27,756 nt of DNA from a virus: positions 1-27,756 of IMG/VR virus record IMGVR_UViG_3300047548_001191, one strand, 5' to 3'. The position numbers and the translations under genes were made by a program. The first letter of the stretch is position 1, and the number at the start of each line of letters is the position of its first letter. A model generated the notes under the pieces. It worked only from the letters and a program-made list of their open reading frames with translations, was not told the origin of the DNA and did no database searches. Positions 1-7,099 of this stretch are shown here, one piece after another.

Positions 1-183
1 TGTCTGATAACCGGCCAGATTCGGCGTGCCGGGAAGGTTGCTGTAGTTGATCGATACATTGCCCGTCATGTTATTGACGGACGTGACCATCGCCGTTCGA
101 TCATCCTGAAGGATCGTTACGGAAAGTGGCGAAAGGACGATCTGATCCGGCGAATTTGCCAGAATAACGATTGGGTCAGGCAT
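1..183 (-). CDS. Structural protein, tail-fibre-like N-terminus (partial, runs off left edge)
   Basis: The frame opens with ATG at 183 and stays open to the window edge, giving 61 residues starting MPDPIVILANS. The stretch 'VTSVNNMTGNVSINYSNLPG' near residues 33-52 resembles the 'VNGKTGxVxL' linker found in phage tail-fibre and minor structural proteins. This is a family resemblance and not a firm identification. The start overlaps the stop of the preceding BppU-like gene by 8 nt, so the two are probably translated together in the late structural operon. The C-terminus is outside the window. Confidence 0.6.
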   Translation of the reverse strand, partial: MPDPIVILANSPDQIVLSPLSVTILQDDRTAMVTSVNNMTGNVSINYSNLPGTPNLAGYQT

Positions 184-544
184 TGCAGCCCTCTTTGCAC
201 TTGGCAATGGCTGGGCCTACGGCTATCGTTCGCCTGTAGTTGTTCCCGTCGGTCATGTCCAGTTCCCAGCCGTGGCAATCCTCGGGCACATTGGCCGTAA
301 GTTCTCGCGAAAAGGCCGGTGCTATCGTGCCGTTGGCTGCGCTGATTACCGAAACATTGCCGGTAAACACCTGCCCATTTACAAGCAAATTGGCTTCAAA
401 CTGGTATCCTGAAATGTTTACCGGAACATTTGTCGTAATGTTGTTAGCCGTAACGGGCGTCGTGATTTGAAACGCCAGCGTGACGTTATTACCGGGGTAG
501 AACTCGATGGGATAAACAGCGGCGGTTTGTTTCCACTTACTCAT
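176..544 (-). CDS. BppU-like / baseplate-associated small structural protein
   Basis: 122 residues. The pattern is an early 'YPGNNVTLAFQIT' strand, a 'VNISGYQFEANLLVNG' strand pair, a 'NGTIAPAFS' segment and a late 'WELDMTDGNNYRRTIAVG' hairpin. This order resembles the N-terminal domain of baseplate upper proteins (BppU) and similar beta-sandwich proteins of phage tails. The start ATG overlaps the stop of the upstream Ig-like gene in an ATGA junction, which implies coupled translation. Two cysteines sit close together at the C-terminus (KCKEGC). The assignment is by fold pattern only, and an unrelated beta-rich virion protein would look similar. Confidence 0.6.
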   Translation of the reverse strand: MSKWKQTAAVYPIEFYPGNNVTLAFQITTPVTANNITTNVPVNISGYQFEANLLVNGQVFTGNVSVISAANGTIAPAFSRELTANVPEDCHGWELDMTDGNNYRRTIAVGPAIAKCKEGCNA

Positions 545-840
545 GACGTGACCGCTCCGATCCAGGCTCCGTTTTGGGTAAGCCCTCTGGAGTTTGTACA
601 GATAACTGTAAGCGTTCGGACGCCTGCCGCATTAAAGCTGACTGTGACCGTTCCGGTACTTCCGCCTGAAATAATGGTGGCATTGGCACCTGTCGACCAC
701 TCGAACGTGGGGCTTGTGGTAGGGCAGGTGGCCGTAAACGTGTAGTTGCCGGTTGTGGTAATGTTGCCAGCCGGGGGAATGACGGTCACATTAGGCATAA
801 CAAGCCCGTCAAGCAGTAGGATCGCTGCTCTGCGAGTCAT
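541..840 (-). CDS. Ig-like domain virion decoration protein
   Basis: 99 residues, nearly all one immunoglobulin/PKD-type beta-sandwich. It has 'GNYTFTATCPTTSPTFEWSTG', then 'TGTVTVSF' and 'GVRTLTVICTNSRG', the classic strand order with two cysteines in opposing strands. Such domains decorate phage capsids, tails and fibres and are thought to bind surfaces weakly. Its ATG lies 32 nt inside the 3' end of the portal gene, with an AAGGGGGCAGCG leader that also precedes the 694-aa tail gene at 23647. It is the second gene of a portal/Ig/BppU-like string. Confidence 0.65.
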   Translation of the reverse strand: MTRRAAILLLDGLVMPNVTVIPPAGNITTTGNYTFTATCPTTSPTFEWSTGANATIISGGSTGTVTVSFNAAGVRTLTVICTNSRGLTQNGAWIGAVTS

Positions 841-2440
841 CGCTGCCCCCTTTCTCTGTGTTTTTTTCGGGTGCCGGTGGAGGCTGAAGCGGCATCTGGG
901 CTTGTGCCAGCAGCATATTTTCCTGCATGATGAGCGACATTTCGTTTTGGACTTTGGTAAAAGCCTCTTCCTGTGGGATATTAAGGTCTTCAGCTACCAT
1001 TGTCGTTCGCGATTTCATATTGAAATTGAGCTGAAATGCGTCGTGAGCGTCCCGTTCTGGGCCTGGGCGGTTTTTGGTCATGATTGGCCAGATCATGCGG
1101 AAGTTTGTGTCGAAGTCGGCAAGAGCGGCCGCAAGGATCTGGTCATAGGCCATGACATACTGGGCAGTCTGCTCATCCTGAATTTCAGCACTGAGCAGTT
1201 GTAATCGGGCGATTGTCAGGCATTTCTTGGCGATTTTGCGTTCAAAGAACTCGAATGTTCGCTGTCTGGCTTCCGCACGTTCGATCAGTGGCAACTGCTC
1301 TGACATGATCGCTACGCCAGACGTTCCGCCCTGCTGCGTCATGCGGATGGTGGAAGCGGGCACGCCTTCCATTTCAACCATGTGGTCGATGTATTGGGTC
1401 AGGTCGTTCCAGTCGTATTGGGTAAATCCAAGGTCAGGGCCAAGAAATTCGACCGTTGCTTCTGCCCCTGTAAGGTCAATATTGCCCGTTGTTTCCAGCC
1501 GCGTGTATTGGCCTGGCTTCTGGTCACGAGGCAGATTCCATTCGGCTTTTGTGTTTTTCATGACGCCTTTTGGCCGCCAGTGAATGATTTGGTCAGCAAG
1601 GTCTGAAAGGCGACGGTTGACGTGCATGTTGAGGTGGGCAAGGTGCTGGCCGGGGCCAGATACCCAGAATGAGTTTCGCGGCATTTCAAAATGCACAAAC
1701 TCGAATGGCACGACGCCCAGATAGTTTGGCTGGGGATAGCCAAAAACCTCAGTCATACCGGCGTTTTTATTGGTTGCCGAGTTGGTTGAACTCTGGATGA
1801 CCGGCGTTGGCGAAGTGAACTTCGATATTTCGTCCGCCGAGAAGTATCGGGCCATGCGATTGTCGCCGAAATTGGAGAGCGTGGCGACCGCCCAAGGCTC
1901 CATAGCGTCGTCAGAGGTAAAGAATGGCACAAATTCCGAAGAGTCCCAGGTTCGCATTTTGACTGGCACACGGATCGCATCCGGGCCGTCGTTGGGAACA
2001 AATTCGATCGCCGCCGTATCGTTGATATGCGTGATCCGGTCTGCAAGCTGCATAACCGAGTCAAAGTTGCTGGCCTTGTAGATTGAGTTGAGAAATGCGG
2101 TGGCCTCGGGATGGCCGTAAATTTCTCGAAACGGGCCTTTTCTGTAAAGGTGAGTTGACAGGACATCAACCGTACGTCGCATAATTTTAGAGTATCGCAC
2201 TGCAATATCGCGGGCCCGGTCGTTGCCGATCCATTCCGAAATATACGGAATAAAGTTGCCGTCGTAGCAGTCGCGACACACACCCGACAGAACAAGCCGG
2301 GTTTGGTCGGCAGGGAAGCCCGACTCGATAATTTCGCGAGCTTTAGTGGCGTCGTCGGCAACCAATACCGCAGGAACAAGCCCGATATTGCGTGTCGGGT
2401 TGACAAGCGGATTGAAAATAGAGCCGAGCGAAATTGCCAT
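809..2440 (-). CDS. Phage portal protein
   Basis: 543 residues from the ATG at 2440, which has AAGGGA about 8 nt upstream. The frame is also open to a TTG at 2479, but that start has no ribosome site. Length, position next to the large terminase and content support a portal. Visible features are an N-terminal region around residues 80-110 (VLSTHLYRKGPF), a long middle with 'VPFEFVHFEMPRNSFWVSGPGQ' split across beta strands, 'MEGVPASTIRMTQQGGTSGVAIMSEQLPLIERAEARQ' as the helical wing/stem part, and a polar Q/E/S-rich tail. Portals form the dodecameric ring through which DNA is packaged. The exact portal family was not determined. Confidence 0.8.
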   Translation of the reverse strand: MAISLGSIFNPLVNPTRNIGLVPAVLVADDATKAREIIESGFPADQTRLVLSGVCRDCYDGNFIPYISEWIGNDRARDIAVRYSKIMRRTVDVLSTHLYRKGPFREIYGHPEATAFLNSIYKASNFDSVMQLADRITHINDTAAIEFVPNDGPDAIRVPVKMRTWDSSEFVPFFTSDDAMEPWAVATLSNFGDNRMARYFSADEISKFTSPTPVIQSSTNSATNKNAGMTEVFGYPQPNYLGVVPFEFVHFEMPRNSFWVSGPGQHLAHLNMHVNRRLSDLADQIIHWRPKGVMKNTKAEWNLPRDQKPGQYTRLETTGNIDLTGAEATVEFLGPDLGFTQYDWNDLTQYIDHMVEMEGVPASTIRMTQQGGTSGVAIMSEQLPLIERAEARQRTFEFFERKIAKKCLTIARLQLLSAEIQDEQTAQYVMAYDQILAAALADFDTNFRMIWPIMTKNRPGPERDAHDAFQLNFNMKSRTTMVAEDLNIPQEEAFTKVQNEMSLIMQENMLLAQAQMPLQPPPAPEKNTEKGGSDDSQSSDPTA

Positions 2441-2459
2441 TTGCGATTCCCTTAACAGG

Positions 2460-2475
2460 ATCGGTTTATACCGAT
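2460..2475. promoter_or_regulatory. Inverted repeat ATCGGT/ACCGAT upstream of portal
   Basis: A perfect 6-bp inverted repeat with a 4-nt centre lies in the leader of the portal gene, 20 bp before the start codon. It could be an operator or a small RNA hairpin. No protein partner can be assigned. Confidence 0.4.
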
Positions 2476-2481
2476 ACAAAT

Positions 2482-2509
2482 AGTGTACTGGTTAATACAT
2501 GCGTGTCAA
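2482..2509 (-). promoter_or_regulatory. Sigma70-type promoter for portal operon with operator-like element in spacer
   Basis: On the minus strand TTGACA (2504-2509) is followed by a 16-nt spacer and TACACT (2482-2487). The dispersed element (plus strand CTGGTTAATAC, 2488-2498) fills the spacer, as expected for a repressor site over a promoter. A second palindrome, ATCGGT-TTAT-ACCGAT at 2460-2475, lies around the expected transcript start. The -10 is imperfect, so this is a prediction. Confidence 0.5.
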
Positions 2510-3900
2510 TCGAGATATGCGAAAGACTGTGAGAGGCAGTCTGCAAGGTCAGGTGAGTGACCGAGCAGGTTGATGACTTCTTCTTTATCGTTGAGCCCGA
2601 GGGTATCGGTAGCGTTCAGGTCATAACGTATTGCCATAAGCTCGCGTTTGATAGCGGAGAGGAACTGCATGGGCATGGAAAACGGCCTGAAGTAGCGTCC
2701 TGACGGGTCGAGTCTATTGCGAAGTTGCCAATAGGAATAGCTGCGAATATTCCGAAATGCTTTATTGGCTGGCTTGCCGCCCATATAGGGTGTCGGATTG
2801 AAAATGCCGATTGAGCGGAGCCGGAATGCGAAGTCGGCACCGATACCGGCCTGGTCGAAGGTGATGCGATGGTCGGAGACGTCGTGCATTCGTTTGAACT
2901 CGAATGCTTTCCATGCTGTTTCTTCCATGGTGGCGATGCGTGATTCCCAATAATCGACGATACCGTTGTCGTCGCGAACAATGACAACCGAGCGGTCGCC
3001 GCCAGAGCCTGTACCGAGGTCGATCGAAATACGTTTTGGGCCGCCGGGTGTCCAAGGAATTGCTTCGCAGGCCAACAGCCAGTCGAGCGGGATGAGTGTC
3101 TGGGAATCGGCTTCGGGGAACTCGGCCAGGATGTGCGGCTTCCACCAGAGCGAGCCTTCGCCCCACTCGCGGCGCATCTTGTCGAGCCATCCTTTTGACG
3201 CCATACCGCGAGCGGAGTGTTCGACAGTAATGTCGGGTGATTCTGTAGAAGGTATGGTAATCAGATTGACCTTCTTGTCCGGCATGGAGACTTGCTTCAT
3301 GCAGCGTTCGTAGAACACGCCTTCAGGACGGAGCGGGTTGCCGATAAGGAGTGTGCGGTGCGGGGCAAGGGAGTCGAGTGCTTCGAAGATTTCGCGATCT
3401 ACACCGGATGCTTCATCGACGATAAAGGCGAGGTTGCCTGCATGGTGGCCGGAGAGGCGTTCCTTTTTCTTTGTAGAGTAGGCAAGCACCCACCAATCCT
3501 CGGCAATTTCGATCTTCATGGGCTGCTTGTAAACTCTTGCCTTGGGGAAGAGTTTGTATGGGCATTCGTGGAACGCCTTGAGGATATACGCCCAGCAGAC
3601 TTCCTTGAGCTGTGTTTCGGACGGCGCAGTAACAATAACTTTGGAGTTTTTGTGGTACATGAGATACCACAGCACAAGGGCGGCAACAGAGAAAGACTTG
3701 CCGACAGAGTTGCCTGCCTTGCAGAGGGTTGTTTCGTAGGATCGGAAACTTTCGGCAAGCTCTGACTGCTTGCTCCAGAATGAGGGCCGATTGAGAACGA
3801 CCCTGTTGAATCGGGAGATAGACTGGCGACATGGCTCGTATTCGTCGAACAGCCAACGCGGGGTTGGCTTGGAGATCATAACGTCGGCGGATACTCGCAT
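2506..3900 (-). CDS. terL: Terminase large subunit (ATPase/nuclease)
   Basis: 464 residues from ATG 3900, which lies 2 nt after the stop of the upstream small gene. A longer open frame to 4239 is an out-of-frame shadow of that gene. The ATPase half shows Walker A AGNSVGKS (62-69), Walker B FIVDEASG (159-166) and the coupling motif LLIGNP (184-189). The nuclease half shows acidic residues in ISIDLGTG (D294), ITFDQAG (D349) and DLADCLSQ (D451/D454), the usual RNase H-like set. The enzyme pumps DNA through the portal into the prohead and cuts concatemers. All key motifs are present and length is typical. Confidence 0.95.
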   Translation of the reverse strand: MRVSADVMISKPTPRWLFDEYEPCRQSISRFNRVVLNRPSFWSKQSELAESFRSYETTLCKAGNSVGKSFSVAALVLWYLMYHKNSKVIVTAPSETQLKEVCWAYILKAFHECPYKLFPKARVYKQPMKIEIAEDWWVLAYSTKKKERLSGHHAGNLAFIVDEASGVDREIFEALDSLAPHRTLLIGNPLRPEGVFYERCMKQVSMPDKKVNLITIPSTESPDITVEHSARGMASKGWLDKMRREWGEGSLWWKPHILAEFPEADSQTLIPLDWLLACEAIPWTPGGPKRISIDLGTGSGGDRSVVIVRDDNGIVDYWESRIATMEETAWKAFEFKRMHDVSDHRITFDQAGIGADFAFRLRSIGIFNPTPYMGGKPANKAFRNIRSYSYWQLRNRLDPSGRYFRPFSMPMQFLSAIKRELMAIRYDLNATDTLGLNDKEEVINLLGHSPDLADCLSQSFAYLD

Positions 3901-3902
3901 CT

Positions 3903-4307
3903 TTAGATGTTCTCTTCTGTTTCGTCGATTTCCTCGCTTTGTACGTCGAGAAATTCGAGGGCAGGCATAGGCGTATCGGAGACGATCGGGCCGGACGGCG
4001 GGCCGTCGGCGAGGGAGTGTGTGATAAGGCTTTCGAGGGAGGAGAGTTTTTCGAACTTTTCGCGGGAGAGTTCTGCGGCCTCGACAGCAAGAGCATTCTT
4101 TATGTTGGAGTTGTCCATTTCGAGCTGCACCCTTGCGGCGGTAAGCATATCCTTCTCGGAGTATTTGCCGTCCGCGTTCTCGATAATTTCCGCAACTCGC
4201 CGGGCTGTTACGCTTTTCTGCTCCGCCGAAACCGGCCATTGTTCTTTGACAGATTTGCGGACAATCGACAAAAATTCTCTTGCCGGAACTCCTTCTATTT
4301 GCCCCAC
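3903..4307 (-). CDS. Probable terminase small subunit
   Basis: 134 residues from GTG 4307, chosen because AAGGGGG sits 8 nt upstream. A TTG at 4355 would add 16 residues but lacks a ribosome site. The protein is mostly helical and charged, with 'SVTARRVAEIIENADGKYS' and 'NIKNALAVEAAELSREKFEKLSSLESL', and an acidic C-terminus. I see no signature motif. The call rests on its position immediately before terL with a 2-nt gap, its size, and the repeat-rich non-coding DNA just upstream, where small terminases usually bind. It could instead be an unrelated late gene. Confidence 0.5.
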   Translation of the reverse strand: MGQIEGVPAREFLSIVRKSVKEQWPVSAEQKSVTARRVAEIIENADGKYSEKDMLTAARVQLEMDNSNIKNALAVEAAELSREKFEKLSSLESLITHSLADGPPSGPIVSDTPMPALEFLDVQSEEIDETEENI

Positions 4308-4420
4308 TTGCAGTTCCCCCTTACCTCGAAATGCAGTAGCAAAATCTACCGCCAAGTCTTGTACTTTTTGTCAGGGTATGGTACGCTAGGCGTGGGTTGG
4401 ACGGACTATGCGTACTACCA

Positions 4421-4442
4421 CAGGGTATTAACCAATACCCTG
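4421..4442. promoter_or_regulatory. Perfect palindrome of the GTTAATAC family
   Basis: CAGGGTATT and AATACCCTG are perfect 9-bp inverted arms around AACC. It is one of seven intergenic copies of the dispersed GTTAATAC-type element, lying upstream of the terminase operon on the minus strand. Likely an operator. The bound protein is unknown. Confidence 0.55.
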
Positions 4443-4716
4443 TTTGCACTTTACCACTTTGTACCGTTTTCGAAAACCGTTGTAACTAAATTTTCACAGT
4501 GCCAACCGAAAACGGTTGTGCCTACTACTCAGTTGTGCCGGCACAATCACCACCACCGATGGGGTGTGCAGATTCACCAAGTTGGTGTAAATCCAAAAGG
4601 GGGTGTGGGGCTCACGCCACTGGGTTTCCTTCCTGATGGTCAATCACCCTTTAAAGTGGTGATGATTTGGTCGTGTTGCCTGTCGTGGGTCGGTGCCAGT
4701 CGTCGTAGGTCGGATG

Positions 4717-4750
4717 CCCTGCCACTGGGTTAACGGTCCAGTGGGCAGGG
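4717..4750. terminator. Strong hairpin downstream of the 4827-5165 gene
   Basis: CCCTGCCACTGG (4717-4728) pairs with CCAGTGGGCAGGG (4738-4750), with one bulged G and a 9-nt loop. It sits 77 nt past the stop of the minus-strand gene ending at 4827, so it could end or stabilise that transcript. There is no T-run after it on the minus strand, so intrinsic termination is uncertain. Confidence 0.35.
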
Positions 4751-4772
4751 TAAAGGAGAAAAGGGTTGCAGC

Positions 4773-4830
4773 GTGTCACAGGTTGCTAGGTGTCACAATC
4801 CTGCACGGTGTCACCTGGTGCGGGTGTCAA
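4773..4830 (+). repeat. Four iteron-like GTGTCA(C/A) direct repeats
   Basis: GTGTCAC occurs at 4773, 4790 and 4808 and GTGTCAA at 4824, spaced 17, 18 and 16 bp. The spacing is close to a helical turn and a half. The last copy overlaps the stop codon of the neighbouring minus-strand gene. Such arrays bind oligomeric proteins in origins, cos/pac sites and operators. Confidence 0.5.
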
Positions 4831-5165
4831 TCCTCTCCGATTGCTGCCAAAACTGCGCGGCGGGCGCGGGCTCGGATTGTCTCGGCCGCGTCTCGTGCGT
4901 CCTGGATTATCTGCGCGGCGTGTCGTTTTGCGCGTTCGATTTCATCGTTCTTCTCTTTTACTTTGCGTTGCTCCCATTGTGTTACCTCGTCAATGCGCTG
5001 CTTGCACAGCGTTGTCATCGATTCGAAGGATATCGGAAAAATATCCTGGCGTATCATTTCTTGCAGATACGGTATCTGCTCGGCTATGTAAGGGCCCAAA
5101 TAAGAGTCGGGCCCTAGGAGCTGCGTTGCTTCTCTCAAGATTTCGATTTCTTCTGCCTTTGTCAT
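4827..5165 (-). CDS. Hypothetical coiled-coil protein
   Basis: 112 residues from ATG 5165, which has AAAGGAAA about 7 nt upstream; the frame extends further to 5186 without support. The C-terminal half is one long charged helix (ERAKRHAAQIIQDARDAA, then ETIRARARRAVLAAI) with heptad spacing, suggesting a coiled coil. The N-terminal half is helical and begins MTKAEEIEILREATQLL. No family was recognised. It is the last gene of the leftward run that begins with 5180-5377 and 5380-5694, and is followed by the repeat-rich non-coding region. Confidence 0.75.
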   Translation of the reverse strand: MTKAEEIEILREATQLLGPDSYLGPYIAEQIPYLQEMIRQDIFPISFESMTTLCKQRIDEVTQWEQRKVKEKNDEIERAKRHAAQIIQDARDAAETIRARARRAVLAAIGED

Positions 5166-5179
5166 TGTCGTTTCCTTTC

Positions 5180-5377
5180 TCACCAATTAGAGTCCGGCAT
5201 ATTCCACGCGCGGGAAAATGTCCTGGCTTTCTCTAGTTCGAACTCGGTCTTGTATAGTGTGGAGTCTTGGCAATATGCGGCGCGTCTGCGATTGTCGTAG
5301 AAAATCGGGTCGCCCTTGCGGATAGGCTTATTTGTTTCGGTGCATACTCCGCCAAATTTTGCGGCCATAAAATACAT
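5180..5377 (-). CDS. Small hypothetical phage protein
   Basis: 65 residues from ATG 5377, 9 nt after AAAGG; a TTG at 5383 is too close to that site and a second ATG at 5368 is possible. The segment 'KFGGVCTETNKPIRKGDPIFY' (give or take a residue) followed by a second cysteine resembles small phage proteins with a 'PIxKGDxIxY' core, often related to treble-clef zinc folds. Only two cysteines remain here, so zinc binding is doubtful. Function unknown. It starts 2 nt after the stop of the preceding gene. Confidence 0.7.
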   Translation of the reverse strand: MYFMAAKFGGVCTETNKPIRKGDPIFYDNRRRAAYCQDSTLYKTEFELEKARTFSRAWNMPDSNW

Positions 5378-5379
5378 GT

Positions 5380-5694
5380 TCAATATCCTTTCAAGGCGGT
5401 TGTGTTAAATAGTGGTTGTGGATTGGTTTTTCGAAGCGCTCTAGATTCTGCAATTCTCAGTCTGGCGGTGCTTAGTTCTCGCCTATAATCTCGCCACCAC
5501 CATAAAGCCATCTCATTTTTTTTGGCGGGCGTGCTTGGGTAGTTGCGTATTTCTAAATACCTTTTCAGTATTCTCTCTGCTTCTATTCGGGCATTTCTCG
5601 CGCTGCGTATTAAAAAGTGGTATTCCGTTTGATAGAAATTCCTCTCCGTGTTGCGTATGTACTCTGTCAATCCGGCTTTTTTCCAGCGTGTCAT
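5380..5694 (-). CDS. Hypothetical basic protein
   Basis: 104 residues from ATG 5694, with AAAGGAT 7 nt upstream; the open frame to 5766 lacks a ribosome site. The protein is rich in arginine and aromatic residues (MTRWKKAGLTEYIRN, then ALWWWRDYRREL) and is predicted mostly helical, compatible with nucleic-acid contact. No family was recognised. A run of eight adenines on the coding strand just before NEMALWWW (5516-5523) is a possible slippage point. It is followed after 2 nt by the 5377 start. Confidence 0.7.
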   Translation of the reverse strand: MTRWKKAGLTEYIRNTERNFYQTEYHFLIRSARNARIEAERILKRYLEIRNYPSTPAKKNEMALWWWRDYRRELSTARLRIAESRALRKTNPQPLFNTTALKGY

Positions 5695-5756
5695 CTGTCG
5701 TATCCTTTCTGGGGCCCTCGCGGGCCCTCCGGGGTTGTGTGTGTTGGGGTTGGGTA

Positions 5757-6194
5757 TCAATAGCACCTGTTAAAAAGTCCGTAGCCTAAAATCTGTTTAA
5801 GCCGAATTTTCACAAGGTTTGAGTCTACATCCTTCGCCATATATCGCCATAAAGCACGAAACAAAACGGCGCGGACTGCGGCGCGGTACTCGGTCGGGAA
5901 GTATTGTCCGGTGGTATAATCAATGCGCGTCTGGCCGCGTTCCTGAGTGATTTCAAGGCGGCCGCAGTAGGCTGCTTCTGATGCTCTAATTAGATCCTCG
6001 GCTGTCATGCTGGGGCGCAGTTCGATCTCTCTCAGTAACTGCTTGCAATCGCTTCCAGCCTGGGTGATTGATCTTCGATCGGCGTTATATGCGGGCATGT
6101 CGCCATAATTTGCATAATCCATGCCCGATCGTTGCGAGATAAAGGCACGAAGCGCGGTCAAGATCTGTTCTTTATCTGTCGTTGTTGCGTTCAC
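5757..6194 (-). CDS. Conserved hypothetical phage protein
   Basis: 145 residues from GTG 6194, set by GGAGG 7 nt upstream. The layout 'GMDYANYGDMPAYNADRRSITQ' near residue 24, then 'AAYCGRLEI' and 'DYTTGQYFPTEYRAAVRAVLFRALWRYM', matches a phage hypothetical family I recall, with no known function. The patterned region around 'YTTGQYFPTEYRAA' suggests a compact alpha-helical domain. A perfect palindrome of the GTTAATAC family lies about 70 bp upstream and may control it. Confidence 0.75.
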   Translation of the reverse strand: MNATTTDKEQILTALRAFISQRSGMDYANYGDMPAYNADRRSITQAGSDCKQLLREIELRPSMTAEDLIRASEAAYCGRLEITQERGQTRIDYTTGQYFPTEYRAAVRAVLFRALWRYMAKDVDSNLVKIRLKQILGYGLFNRCY

Positions 6195-6260
6195 TGCATT
6201 TCCTCCGTTTATGGTTGCCGGGGCGAAACTGCACCGGTGTATGTCTTACCGATACTGTAA

Positions 6261-6281
6261 AGGTATTAACTGTTAATACCT
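6261..6281. promoter_or_regulatory. Perfect 21-bp palindrome of the GTTAATAC family
   Basis: AGGTATTAAC, a single T, then GTTAATACCT: perfect 10-bp arms. This is the most symmetrical copy of the dispersed element and probably the closest to the ideal binding site. It lies upstream of the GTG at 6194 and downstream of the 6378-6659 gene. Confidence 0.6.
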
Positions 6282-6314
6282 GGATATAAATACCGGGCGG
6301 GCGGGATATGCCTA

Positions 6315-6333
6315 CCCGTGCGATATGCACGGG
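6315..6333. terminator. GC-rich hairpin after the 6378-6659 gene
   Basis: CCCGTGC-GATAT-GCACGGG is a perfect 7-bp stem in the spacer 3' of the minus-strand gene ending at 6378. It has no U-tract on the minus strand, so it may only protect or pause the transcript. The rest of 6195-6377 holds the palindrome at 6261-6281 and no gene. Confidence 0.35.
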
Positions 6334-6377
6334 CGGGCGCGTGTGTATAAAAGAGAAAAAAGAGAAAAGGGGGAAAA

Positions 6378-6659
6378 TCAGGCGGGTGGTTTTGTGGCTT
6401 TCTCAATGGCCTCTAAAGCCTGTTTCAATGCCGGTTCCTCCCAGATCATGCCGTTGGCATTTGCTTCTTTTACAAGATATCGCAATGCTGCCAACAAATC
6501 CGGCGCGGCTGCAATCAGTCGTGCGTCTGCATCTGTGGCGACAAAACGCGCAACAGTCGATGCCTTGTCGTAAAAACTACCACGCCAAACACTGCGGCTA
6601 AGACGGTTTTCATATTCAGGCCCAACTTGCCAAGGCCCTGGGGTATAGTTCGCACTCAT
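6378..6659 (-). CDS. Conserved phage protein of the TPGPW / AAPDLLAAL type
   Basis: 93 residues from ATG 6659, with AAAGGT 7 nt upstream. It opens MSANYTPGPWQVG and carries 'DADARLIAAAPDLLAALRYLV' in the middle, the two hallmarks of a widespread small phage protein family of unknown role. Length is normal for the family. It is separated from its neighbours by 56 and 183 nt, so it may be expressed with the upstream 6716-7051 gene or on its own. Confidence 0.8.
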   Translation of the reverse strand: MSANYTPGPWQVGPEYENRLSRSVWRGSFYDKASTVARFVATDADARLIAAAPDLLAALRYLVKEANANGMIWEEPALKQALEAIEKATKPPA

Positions 6660-6715
6660 TTACTTGACCTTTCGTTGAAATGCGGGCGGAATAAACCACC
6701 CACAAATGATTGTTG

Positions 6716-7051
6716 TTAAGCCAACACTGCACTTGCCGACTCTGCCGAGACATCTTCAGGCATAGGCTGAGAAGGCACATAAGGAACGTGTAGCTCGAAA
6801 GAATGCTGCGTTCTGGCGCAGGTATTGCTTACCCTTTCCGTCCGGTAGCAAACCTGGTAGCAGTCTCCGTGAAATAAAAGAAACTCTGGTCGATGCCGGG
6901 GCTGTAAATGAGATCGAAGCGTTTCGACGATTTCCGACTGTATTGCACTCAACTGGGTATAATATGGCTCTACAAATTGATGCTTCGATGCGGTTCGCAA
7001 AGCCACATTGTAAGCTGCCAGTAATTCGTTGATCTTCTCATGTAAAAGCAT
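6716..7051 (-). CDS. Hypothetical protein with repeat-encoded C-terminus
   Basis: 111 residues from ATG 7051, with CAGGAG 7 nt upstream. The open frame to 7096 would translate the operator-like element and is rejected. The N-terminal part is helical (MLLHEKINELLAAYNVALRTA). The last ten residues, SAESASAVLA, are written by a copy of the dispersed TCGGCA element, and the neighbouring gene ends with the near-identical SAGSASAVSV. This points to a shared DNA element at the 3' ends and not to shared ancestry of the proteins. Function unknown. Confidence 0.7.
   Translation of the reverse strand: MLLHEKINELLAAYNVALRTASKHQFVEPYYTQLSAIQSEIVETLRSHLQPRHRPEFLLFHGDCYQVCYRTERVSNTCARTQHSFELHVPYVPSQPMPEDVSAESASAVLA
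6732..6750. repeat. Dispersed TCGGCA element, copy 1
   Basis: Plus strand CTTGCCGACTCTGCCGAGA. On the minus strand it reads TCGGCA-GAG-TCGGCA-AG, two TCGGCA units 9 bp apart. It codes for the C-terminus of the 6716-7051 product. Confidence 0.55.
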
Positions 7052-7075
7052 CTGTCTATCTCCTGTTAGGATACT

Positions 7076-7094
7076 GGTATCTACCGTTAATACC
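7076..7094. promoter_or_regulatory. GTTAATACC operator-like element upstream of 7051
   Basis: GGTAT, nine bases, ATACC, with GTTAATACC at 7086-7094. It lies 25-43 bp before the ATG at 7051 and just after the stop of the 7100-7360 gene. Part of the dispersed family. Confidence 0.5.
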
Positions 7095-7099
7095 ACCGT

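Larger units (their letters stand above)
4308..4826. other. Non-coding, repeat-rich region upstream of terminase genes
   Basis: No convincing gene lies here on either strand. The minus strand has almost no ATG, and plus-strand frames are very short or antisense to terminase. From left to right it holds a palindrome (4421-4442), a 10-bp inverted repeat ACCGTTTTCG/CGAAAACGGT (4463-4472 with 4507-4516), the perfect palindrome TTGTGCCGGCACAA (4533-4546), a 16-17-bp direct repeat (4682-4697 and 4702-4718), a long hairpin (4717-4750) and four GTGTCA units (4773-4830). Being next to the terminase genes, a cos/pac or late control site is the leading idea. Confidence 0.6.

Noticed and set aside
3901-4239. 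N-terminal extension of the large terminase (113 extra residues)
   Set aside because: It is the small terminase gene read in another frame; the ATG at 3900 gives the normal terminase N-terminus.
3939-4733. 264-aa plus-strand frame across the terminase spacer
   Set aside because: It is antisense to the small terminase in part, has no ribosome site and poor composition.
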